A stretch of DNA of 51,938 bases, from the NCBI GenBank assembly GCA_000969725.1, contig JXSR01S005519.1. One strand, written 5' to 3'. This stretch comes from Ophiothrix spiculata (Eukaryota; Echinodermata; Ophiuroidea; Amphilepidida; Ophiotrichidae). The notes under the pieces were generated by a model. That model was not told the DNA's origin and did no database searches. It saw nothing but the letters and a program-made list of their open reading frames with translations. A program made the position numbers and the translations under genes. Positions 1-11,600 of this stretch are shown here, one piece after another (positions within the stretch are counted from its first letter, which is position 1; the number at the start of each line of letters is the position of its first letter).

Positions 1-239
1 TTGTAATACCACTCGGCCTCTGCACACTTTACAGGCGTTCGCTGACCACTGTGGCCCAAGTAAGCTCCATTCCACACCAAGCATCATTTCAGGTTTTGCC
101 GCAACCTCAAGGGGCGCTGAACCTTGATCAGACATGCACCATCGCTACCCGGATCAGCTCCCCAAGTTTCGTACGGGTTTCCACAAGACAATAAGCAGTT
201 AGTTCCTTGTCCAAGGGAATTTCAAGCACACTCAACTTT

Positions 240-288
240 TTGGCACCAGCGGGGTTCGAACTCGAGACCTCTCGCACTGCAAACGAAC
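240..288 (-). repeat. tRNA-related SINE fragment
   Basis: Read on the - strand, 'gcgagaggtctcgagttcgaacc' contains an RNA polymerase III B-box and resembles the tRNA-related relic at 17079-17150. It abuts the 111-bp array. Confidence 0.35.
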
Positions 289-290
289 GA

Positions 291-632
291 ACTTTGTCCG
301 ATTTCAAAGGTTATGGTGTCAAATTGTTCATCTTGAACCAGCGATCAAAAGTGTCAATAGTGACCCCGTCGTCCGACCTTTCTGTTGGGGTCAAATTTTC
401 AACTTTGTCCGATTTCAAAGATTAAGGTGTCAAATTGTTCGTCTTGGACCAGCGATCAAAAGTGTCAATAGTGACCCCGTCGTCCGACCTTTCTGTTGGG
501 GTCAAATTTTCAACTTTGTCCGATTTCAAAGATTAAGGTGTCAAATTGTACGTCTTGGACCAGCGATCAAAAGTGTCAATGGTGACCCCATCGCCTGACC
601 TTTCCGTTGGGGTCAAATTTTCAACTTTGTAA
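291..632 (+). repeat. 111-bp tandem repeat, three copies
   Basis: Units start at 291, 402 and 513 with 'actttgtccgatttcaaag' and a fourth start begins at 624. The spacing is exactly 111 bp each time and the units are nearly identical, so the duplication is recent. 111 is a multiple of 3, which leaves open frames, but no conserved protein is seen. Confidence 0.9.
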
Positions 633-892
633 TGTACCTTTCTCTCCAAGTAATTGCATATGCTAGTAGTCCTGTTTTAACTGTTTAAGGTTACTTCGAA
701 TTCAAAGTGCTTTTGTCAAAATATTAAGCAGGGTTAGGTCCACCTACAGCAATAAACAAAAGATTAATTGTCTTGAACTTTCCTTAAAAATGTGTTCATT
801 TGCAATGATTTTGACAAAAATTGCTGTCTCGTTTTGGTTTCTCAGTATAGAGCTTCGAATTTTGGCAAACATTACGTATTTGGTCTCAGTAA

Positions 893-985
893 GTGAGAGG
901 AGCTAAAAACAGCTCTTCAGAAATGAGTTTCAGAGGAGCGGTAGGAGAGTAATCGCTCTCAAGCTTTTTAAAAATGAAGGCCTGA
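893..985 (+). repeat. Interspersed repeat sharing sequence with 4185-4385
   Basis: The block with 'gagagtaatcgctctcaagc' and 'aaaaatgaaggcctgaa' recurs near 4340-4385, so this is a dispersed family. No termini were defined. Confidence 0.5.
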
Positions 986-1628
986 ATGTCGCATCACATC
1001 GCAACAGAGTTAGGTATTCAAACATACTACAGAGTTGTTCATCACAAATCAACAATGATGCATCCATGCGTCAGCTTATTTTTATCACGTGCGGATGTCT
1101 TTACCTGCCCAAGCATTATAAAAATATGTTAAAGTGAGGTTTTCTTCTAGGCTAGTGCAGTAGAAGAATGTAATACTATTACACCAAATGCCAAAATTCA
1201 ACCCATATTGAGGATGTGTTTGTCAATGACATATTGATCTTTACCTTTTACACCCTATCATATTGAAATTGGTTTTCACAGTGTATTATACAAGCAGATG
1301 GATTTTGATATATATGTACACCATTTGTTATAAATTAATCTGTATTATGAACATATTTCTGTTTATAAACCCGGGATTTTTGGTTAGAATACCTTCATAA
1401 ATAGAATGTAAATATTAGCAACAGATTCCAGACAAATTATGTTGTTTATGACTCCACACTGGAATAAACAAAAAGATGCTGGTACTATACTCTATTCACA
1501 AAAACTTGATGATGGCATTTTTAAGTTGTTTCATTTCATATTTATTTGTCAAATCAATTTACATGAAGAGCACCTCGATGTTGTGAAAGCTGTACTATAT
1601 GATTTTGTATAAAAATAAGATTCGTGTT

Positions 1629-1710
1629 GATAATAATAATAATAATAAAAAGACATTTTTAGGCGCTTAATACAAGAAGCCTCTGAGCGCCGATACATGA
1701 GATACTATTA
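1629..1710 (-). mobile_element. LINE 3' tail relic, antisense
   Basis: A (TAA)n run followed by 'aggcgcttaatac' and 'cctctgagcgc' is the reverse complement of the 3' end of the LINE at 17310-17793 (paired 'gcgctt' motifs then (ATT)n). Only the tail is present, as expected for a 5'-truncated insertion. Confidence 0.6.
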
Positions 1711-1823
1711 GTTACCCCTGTTTGTTCACGCAATACAGAAAGATATATATGGTTGGGTGCAGTAGTGATACAGCACCCAACTATAGATATCTTCTGTATT
1801 GCGTAAGAACAAACAGGGGTTAA
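1711..1823. mobile_element. Palindromic MITE, about 113 bp
   Basis: The arms 'gttacccctgtttgtt' and 'aacaaacaggggttaac' continue inward through 'cacgcaatacagaa' and 'ggttgggtgc', leaving a loop of roughly 15 bp. The whole element is one near-perfect fold-back directly abutting the LINE tail. Confidence 0.85.
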
Positions 1824-2593
1824 CGAATTTATCGATTGGTGTAGGCATGGATGTTATTATTAAAACGTAAATTATGCAGAATTAGATTACAAATTTACCT
1901 AAATTGTCTTCATAAATGGTAAAAGTCAACCAAGCAATACGGATTTGCCAAACAGGTAATATATAACCATATTGCACGGTTTCAGGATAAGTTTGCGTGC
2001 GCGACTTTTGCAAGCGCGCAATAAAAACACATCAAGCGCAGTCATTCCTGCGTGATAACTTTTTGATTACGCGGTCAAGGTTATTTTTAGACTTGAAATA
2101 TGTAATACGTATATATTAATTGGCTTTCGACCGATGGGATTCAAGGATTTAAGTCAACCAAGTGATAAATTGTTAAAACAGTTATAGATGAACAATAATG
2201 ACTATCTGGGCAATCATATGCATATTTTTTCTCTGGTCTTTTTTGTCACGAAGAAAGTGCGTTGTAAACTCTATTCTAATATGGTCCCACAAAATGACCA
2301 AAAAGGAAAAAAAACAGAAATAAGCTAGACAAACCAAGACCAAGTTAAAACAATATCAACAGACCAATAAATTACCCTAAAATGTAAAGCAAGGTGTTTT
2401 TAGATTTTTTTGTTCAGATTTTTTTAATCAAAAATTAAAAGATGTGGATTTTGTGTAAAAGAATTAATATTAGAAATTGAATTGATAGCATTCAATGTTA
2501 TATTTTGACAAAATAGATTAAAAGGCCTTCAAATTGAAGTCTTCTAAGCTATATTCATTAAGCTTTTATGTAATATTTCTTCTCTTTGAATAG

Positions 2594-2692
2594 GACTATG
2601 AAGATGACTTTGAAGATGATGATGGTGATGAAGAGGATGAACTGAGTGATAAAGATGAAGACCAAGATGAGAGAAAAAGTGGAGTTAATAGG
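2594..2692 (+). CDS. DYNC2I1: DYNC2I1 exon a (first in window)
   Basis: The exon has 33 codons, phase 0 at both ends, a TAG acceptor and a GTAGGT donor. It encodes an acidic Asp/Glu-rich stretch starting [10 protein letters not shown], like the acidic linker of WDR60 proteins. Low complexity makes it weak alone, but its frame joins cleanly to the next exon. Confidence 0.85.
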
Positions 2693-5600
2693 GTAGGTGT
2701 TTTACAAAATTATACTTATAGAATAACATGTGGCTGTAAACAAGTGTTTTGATCAGGGGAACATGCATTTAATTTATATCTAATTTTCCTAGCTCGGGCA
2801 GGTAGCAAATCCTTTTTTCCTAAAACTAAAACGTTAATGTTAAAACTGACAAGCAAAACATAATATGAAAAGCTTTGAGACATATTTTTTACCTTCTTAT
2901 TGTTCATAGGTTAAATAGTCCTGTCAAAAAGGGACGGATTTACCATGATCTGTTGGCTGTGTCTTGACAATTCTACCAAAAATGTCAAACTTTTCAATAT
3001 TTCTCCTCCTATTGGCTATGCTACTGGTCAAGATTTTGTAATTTTCAGGAAATTTCTAAGTGTATAGAACTACTATTCAAACTTAAGTAAATGAAGTTTT
3101 TGGATGTTTTCAGGAAAATTTGAACCCTTCCTGTGGCATCTCTGAAGCTACTGTGACAACTACACCTTATGTATCATTGATGGCTGGTTTTCTATATAGA
3201 ATCTCTTTACAAATACACAATTTTAGTTGCTTTTACTTATGTACCGTATTATTGACTTTCCCCCCCCCCTTCACATTTGATAGGAAAGTAGTGCTGAACT
3301 GGATGAAATAAGGAGAGCTATGGCGAGTGAAAATCAAGCTATGCGGAGTGGAAAAAGACACAAGGTATGTATGGTGGTTTCATTTAGTGGGAAATCTGTA
3401 GGATGTTTGAATGAAAGGTCAAATCTTCCTCCAGAAGACATTATGTGTGTTCTGATCGATTAAAGTCCCACCTGTTTTGAACACAAACTTGATACATGAT
3501 TAGGGTGTGGGACATTATCCCGAGATTTTTGAAAATTTGATACATATGGAGACTATTGCACATATAAGCTTAATTTTTTCACCATTATGGACCTATCTTA
3601 TGATAATTTGCTAGCTACCTAGGTCTTTTATTGTTCTTACTTAGGAAACCCAAAATAGATATTGTTTTTGGATTATTTTTTCCTTTGAAATGAGAAATTT
3701 TGGGGGTATTTGATGAAAAAATCATTTTAATGGAGGATGTCATCTTGAGTTCATTTGTTGTAAGCACTTTGTATTTTAAGTCGGGGATAATTGAAACTGT
3801 AAATAGATTCTGATTTTGTAACATATGCCTTGTCATACAGAACATGTAAGATTTTTTTTTTTTGACAAAAACAAATTCTGTACAGAATGGTGATTATTGT
3901 GCAACATTTTTTTAAAAGTCAGACTGTGATTTTTATATTGTAACTTTTATATTTCATTATGTGTAATTTAAATGATGTAACAATGATATTTGGCAACACT
4001 GGATGTATGCCCATTTTCGCTACTTAAATTGTTATGTTTTAGGGGCACTTCCATGAACATGGCATCGGTTATGATGCACTAATTTGAATATCAACTGCGG
4101 GTTGAAAATGAATAAACAATTATACTCTCTGGTACAAGGATATACGGCAAGTTGTTGATCAGTGAAGACTGAACATGCTCTCAAACTCAAAATTGAAGAA
4201 GAGCTATAGATCACTCTCCAGAAAGGTGCAAGGAGAGTTGTCAGAAGAGTAAATTGAGGTCATACCTTTAGATATAAACTTGTTTTATCAGTTTAAGGTG
4301 AGCTGAAAATTGCTCTTCTAAGAGACTGTTTAGGTGAGCAGAGGAGAGCAATCACTCTAGCTTGCCTTAAAAATGAAGGCCTGAAACTGAAATGATAATC
4401 TGAAAGTTACTGTTATCCTATCAAATTATTATCATTTAAACAAATTTGCTTTTTCTCATCTTCTCTCATTGATTTCAGGATACAACATCAAGTGGTAAGT
4501 ATAGCTTTAATCATTTCAAATATTGACAGGGGGTGCTCAGCTAAATAATAAAGTAACATTCATATATGCTTTAAAAAGCAAAACACCACATGGTTGAAGA
4601 TTAATCATTGAGAATGCATTTTCAGGGATGATGTGAAACAAGAAAAATGGGGAAAGGGGTTTCATACCCAGAGGGAGGGGTACTTAGTACAAAAGGGGTT
4701 ACGGGGACGTGCCACAAATTTGGGTAGCAAAATCAGGCTCTCTGGTATTTCAATCGGTCCTTTTTCTTCGCAAAATGTTGACTCAAAATTTGGGAGATTT
4801 GGCATATGGATTGGTCCCTTTTTCTTGAAAACTGGTATTTGAATGGGTGTTTTTTTGCAATTCTCCCAGATGCACGTACCTATCCAAACCAAGTTTGAGT
4901 ACCCCCCCCCCCCCCGGGTTGAATATGCATTTAGAAATGATTGTGAATTCATGTTTGTTTGATATTTTCCAAAGTGATAGCTAAATAAAAATTATTTTGT
5001 TGTGGGCACTTTTACTAAGGTTTTAACGATTGTTCTAATCAAACACCTATACCTGTGTGCAATAGACCAGTTCGTATGTCCCATAATGCATCTTGAAAGT
5101 ACCGCAAATATGGGCATTTTTGCATGAACGATCATATTACAACGTTCTGCGCATGACATCATTTGCGCAGAAGGTATTATGGTCAACTGCGCGTTTGCTG
5201 TACTTTCAAGATGCATTATGGGACATACGAAACTGGTCTATCGGTTACTGAGTGAAGTCAACTTTATACTTGTGCACTTCTTCATTCAAAGAAAGGACAA
5301 GCATTGAGTGATGTCAATCTATATGGACTCTGAAAAGTCCATTTTTCTTATGACACTCAGATGTCGCCTATATGAATCACATCCAAAATACCCAATATCG
5401 GGATAGAAGTAACACGAAGTTACAGAATCGCTATTCATGCGTAAATCCTTTCTTTTTGTGCGATCATGCATCAATAATTCAGTATCGAAGTGTAACGTGT
5501 AATCCGATTATCAACCAGACAACTAGTTCACGCTTTCTGGTTTGGGACTATAAATTGATCACCAAACAGCGTGATCCAGTAACTGGATGAGTTACGTAAT

Positions 5601-8600
5601 TGAAACTTTTACTATAGGGGCTAAATGTACGTAATGTTCCGGATTGACTTCTTTCAGCAGAGTCATATATTGACTAATGGTATAAGGTTCTGAAATCAAA
5701 GTAGTGTTCTCCTAGTTTGATCAAGTGAAAAACAATTTTAAAATGTTTCTCTTTACTTTGAAAATGCACTACTGTACTTTGATCAACACCAAATAGGTGA
5801 GCCTATTCACATCATGAATTTATATAGTAAAGTTTTGTTTGCAGCTAAACAAAGCCCAACGTCAACAGATGCAGTGCATATTGCACATGTGGCTTGCACG
5901 TCTGTATCTATGGTATAAGTGGGATTACTTTGCAGATGAAGAAAGACCTCACCAATTACCACCTATTTAGTAATGATCATAGTATATTCATAGCCCAGAT
6001 TACATTGTGATAACATTTTGTTTATCGTTTGTCTCATTTTCTTCCAGCTGGTTCCAGTAGAGCTGGTACTGCCAAATCAAGTCGCTCGTACATCAATTTT
6101 GTTGCCGCTAAGCAACGAACCCTTGACCAGCAGGTTATGTCGCACACTAGGAAACGAGGCAAAGAGCTGATGCGATTAATTGAGTTAGATGTGGTTGCAT
6201 TTGATCTGTTTGATATGGCTCCCGTCAAGGAATATGAGTTGTATATCAAGAGCTTTGGCAGGTCAAATACCAAACAGGTTAGTGTAATTAAAATGTGGAC
6301 AAGGAGTATTCCTTAGATAGAGGAGAGATACCAGACTTGACAAATTTCTGCACAAAACTGAATCACTGTGCTTAAAGACAAAGACATCAAACAACTTATA
6401 CTGTTCCCTAGATCAATCAATCAATCAATCAATCATACACTGTACTTGCATGACATGCATACCCCATGAAGGAGTCTATTCGTACAGGGGACCAACGGCT
6501 TAATGTGACTTCCAAACCACGGAGCAAGCAAAGTTCATTGCTCAAGGAATTGAAACAAGGAGAGGAAAACCGCCGTGCCCAGGACTCAAACCCACAACTT
6601 CTGTATTAAGAGACCTGTGCTCTAACCGCTCGGCATAGAGGGAAGATACCAGACTCAGCAAAATTCCGGCATGAACCAGTTTTACGTACCTTGTGTGTAA
6701 AGTAGTAATTGTGCAGATTGTCACTGCACAAAACTGGATCACTGCACTCAAATTTTATATCGGCAGGACACAAATGGGCGGACCATATACCCAAATTTGA
6801 ACCCAATGGCAGCTGACAACTTCATTACAAGTGGCTGTATAGGTATAGGTAGTCTGGTGTCTTTCTTTCATATCTATAGAGTATTCTATTAAATATACAT
6901 TTTCAGGAAAATTGTCAGATTGGAAATATTTGGACTTGGACTCAATTTGTCCAATTCATTTCCCAAATGCCTACACATACAAAAGTTGTATTTAATTATG
7001 ATGTTTGATCAATAAATGATGAGAATGAGTTGATAAATGGATTCTATATATCATGGTGGAGCTTTATAAACTCACTACCATTATGACTTTGTTTCTATTT
7101 CAGGCATTTGTCCAATACAATGAAGATAATCTAGACAGAGATATCCAAACTGATCCTATTGAAAGCACAGAAACATGGACCCAGCACCCAGCCGAAGGGG
7201 TTGCTGCATCTGGAGGTAGGGCTAGTTTTCTTGAGGAATATCTGTGTAACTCTAGCATGACGAATTCCTTTAGGACCCTGTCAAACCTTCATTTTCAGAA
7301 ATATTTTTTGCTCTGTAATCCAGCAACGAATAATTAAATCCAAATAAAAGTATATATTTCTAGAAGCGGATTTGCATACTGAACATGATGGTGAGGTCAT
7401 TTTTTGACCAAAATGTGTAATTTTGGCCCTAAGGTCCAAAAATCATGTTTTGGGGTCCAACATTTTACAGAAAAGCTTACTAAATGTTGCTTTGGTAAAA
7501 TTTCGAACCATTTTACTTTTTAGAATCTAGAAAGCAATATCTATAGGAACATATTTTTCAAATTTTTGGTTTTTTTTTTCTTTGCTTTTGAGATATTGTC
7601 AAAAATTGATCCACAAATGTCAAAAATCCCACTGCTGCCACCATTTTTGGCAAAACATGACACTTTTTGACCTATTTTTATTTTTTAGGTGCTGGGAAGA
7701 AGCAAGATGATGATGGTCCCTTGAATGAAGAAGATAGCCTCAAATTGAATAGATTCTTAAAGAAAGCTGGCCAGGTATGGTTATAAAATAGGTTGCTCCA
7801 CCCTGTATTGCATGGAGTGACTTTAATAGAGATGAAAGGGTTTTTATATGATTCTACAATTTTTAATATAAATATAAGAACTAACGTGTTAGACAAGTCC
7901 TTCATCAGAATGATTGATTTCGAGAGAGGTAGAGAGAGTGTCCAAGATGCGGAACACGTTAGGTGTGGGGCACGCTGCAAAATGCTATATGCAATATGCA
8001 AAGCATTGCAGTCAGAGACACTTTCCTGCGAAGTAATAATGCAACTTCTCTGAAAGTCATGATGTATTTTCTATAATAATGAATACAGCATGTACTTGAT
8101 ATTATGAAATTTGGGTGCATTTTCCACTATTTTCAAAATATTTTCTAAAAAAACACCCAATCTGAGCAAAATTGGGTGCTTTCCCGACCCTATTTTTTTT
8201 TTTTGAATAGGGTCAGTCGCTGAGGGCAAAACAACAATCTTTTTTTTTTGCCTAATAATGAATACAGCATGTACTTGATATAATCATGAAAAAATGAAGA
8301 GAAATCCATTTTCAAACAACCAAGGCCCACAAACTGACTTCTGATAGTACACTTATCTTGTAGACATGCATAATCCATTGGAATATTATGAGTCAGGATT
8401 TTGAATCTACTTTGTAATGTAATGTAATGTAATGGATAAAAAAACGGAAAACAAAATCGACGTCTTCCAACGGTCATTACCTGGAGATGCCTAAATTTAA
8501 ACTTGAAAGATAACGTTACCAATGAAGAACTCTATGAAAGATCTAACCAAAACAGCCTGAGCACCATCATTAAAACTCTGCACCTCCATTGGTTAGGTCA

Positions 8601-11600
8601 CTTAATGAGACTTCCCTATGAAACACCAGCAAGAAAATCCCTGCAGGAACTCGAAAGACCAACAATAAAGCCACAAGGTAGACCAAAGCAAACCTGGTTC
8701 AGAATGATTCAAAATCAACTTCTGGAGATGAACATATACTGTAAACGGGAATATTTTCGCGAGCAGAATTTTTCGCGAAACCAGACAATCACGACATTTC
8801 CGCGCGTCTTAAATTAGCGTTTAAAAGCTTTATTAAATAGACCCACACATAAAATGAATGTATTCGCGAGGTGTTATATTCGCGGTTAGATGTTGATTCG
8901 CGAAATTCGCGAAAATTAAACCCTCGCGAAAATAACCCCGTTTACAGTATTACAAAGATCTGCAAACTTTGACAGCCGACAGGCAAAAGTGGAACAATAT
9001 TATTGAGGGCGCTATGTCGACTCAGACAAGAGCGTGATGTTGATGATGATGATATGTAATGTCCTTGAGAATTGCATTACCTCTCATATGCATGTCAATG
9101 AAGTTGTCAGATGCTCTTCTAGGGTAAAACCAGGAAGGCATCAGATAATTATTAACTGTGAAGGTAGTGTGGCAATATCATTATTATGTCAATTTCCAGA
9201 ATTCCATAAATTTGAAATATTTAATCAGATTTGAAATATAATATTACATGCCATTACTTTTGTTTCTTTCGGATGTCATACATTTTATGCATCTATCGTT
9301 TTGATTGAATTGCGATTGTTGCAAGTCCACATGCCCTGGAAAAGCAGGTTAAGCGTTATTACTGCTGAGCCAAGATGGACCAAAATACATTTATTTTACA
9401 GTCAGACTAGGAAAAAAACAATATTACGTGATGTGGATAGCTGGACCCCAATTTTAAGTGATAAATCCTTCAACTAGTATGAACAGTTTTTGTACTCTAA
9501 CTCTCAAACTAATTGCATAAACCATATAAAAGTATACATTTTTAGAAGTGGATTTTCCCTGAACATATTGGTGATATCGGTTTTTGACCAAAAATGTCGA
9601 TTTTGGTCAAAAATGCCAAAAAACATAATTTTTGCCCCAAAATTTCTGGAAAGCCTAACTAAAATATGCATTTGTGAAATTTTGAACTTGTTTGCTTTTT
9701 GGAATTTAGAAACAAATGTCTAGGAAGGGTTTTTTCAGAAAACACTTCCTAGACATTTGTTTCTAGATTCCAAAAAGCAAAAAAAAAGTTCAACATTTCA
9801 CGAATGCTAAATTTAGTTTAGCTTTCCAGAAATTTAGGCGCAAAAAATATGGTTTTTGGCACTTTTTGCCAAAATCAACAATTTTGGTCAAAAACCGATA
9901 TCATCATCATGTTCAGGGTAAAAATCTTGTGTCAAAAAATGTATACTTTTATGTAGTTTACGCAATTAGTTTGAGAGTTAGAGTACAAAGCTGTTTATGC
10001 CATCTGACGGTCTACCCAGCTGTAAGCGACAAATACCTGCACATATCTGGACTTTAACCATTCGCTAATTGATGCACATTTGATTTCATTACAACAGGCT
10101 ATCAGTATATTATTGGAAGAAGAAAGCAGTGAGAATGCCAAAGCAAACTTACAGAGCAACCAACGAAGCATCATATTCAGTGAAGGCTACACTCAATTGA
10201 ACTCGCAACTAGAATTCCTGAAAGGGCGCCATGTGATCCATGCACAGTTTCATCCTGTTCAGACCAATCTTTTGCTGACTGTTCATAGCCCGTCAGACAT
10301 GGTAAGTTCAATTTGGGGTCAAATTTAGGGGGGGGGAGGGGTGGGTTCTAAGAAATGTACGTGTTTTAGATATTGAAGTTAATACTTTATTATCAATTTG
10401 GTTAAAACTGTGATATTTACATCTTATACCGCATTAGTACACATTGCAATTTACAATATAATTTAAGCAATTATTATATTTATCGCAACACTAAAGGTAT
10501 GGGGTATCATAATTTAGCAAGGATCATAAGTTAGTACTGTTAGGTGTTCACGACCACTCGTGCAGCGGTACAGATTGTCCTCTTACAAAATTTGTCCTTT
10601 TTTACTTTGGTGTCAAGGGGAGAGGAGTAGCAATTCGTCCCCATGAAATAGATCCATTGGCACTTCAAAGCACATCAACATTTACTCCTATTGTGAGCAG
10701 AATTTTTCACAAAATGTGACAATCACACATGTTAGTTGATCGTTTTTAAGCTTCATGACATAACCCAAAGCTTCATGATATAACACTGCACATAACATGC
10801 ATATATTCCCAATGTTTTTTTTCATGGTTTAGTGATGATCCATGAAATTCAAGAAACTTAAACCCCCGCAAAAATAACCTGGTTTTCAGTACTTGGTAGG
10901 GTTGTAAGGAAAAGTACAGTAAAATGTTGGCAATAATTTGGCTGTGTGGTCTGAACATTCTGCTAGCTTTATCATGCACACTAATGTGAGGGTACTTCTT
11001 TTCAGCTACTTTTGGCCTCTATTGTCATTTCACTTGTTTCCCTCAGTCTAGCCTATTTACTCTTTGTGTGTGTGTGTGTGTGGGGGGGGGGTGTGTGTGT
11101 GTAAAACAGTCTCTCATGCCCCTGCATGTAGCAACTCATTACATAGGTTTGCACCAGGGTCCTCAATGGAATTTTATTCAGCAGTAATCACACCAACATT
11201 TTCTGACTTGTTTGCAGGTATCAACCAAAGGATTACTATGTGTTTGGAATGTTAATGAACCTTCTAGGCCACACAAGTAAGTATTGGTAACTTTAGTAAA
11301 TAAACCATGAGAATTGGAACTGAATTTATCTTGGTTAGTAGAATCAATGAATAGAGTCCGGAATAACAGGGTTAACTATAGACCAAACAATAATTTATTG
11401 GACAGTTTAAACAAAAATCCTGGATACAAGGCCCCATTGTTTATAAATGCAACTCCTTGCATGCATTTTTTTTAATTTGTCCAATAAATATTAATTTTGC
11501 TTATACAAGAAACTGGAATCTTAAAGTTTGGGTACCCCAAGAAAGACTAAAGGTCAGTTGGAGATCAGCTGGAGTAAAAACATATGAAGACTTATTAAAA

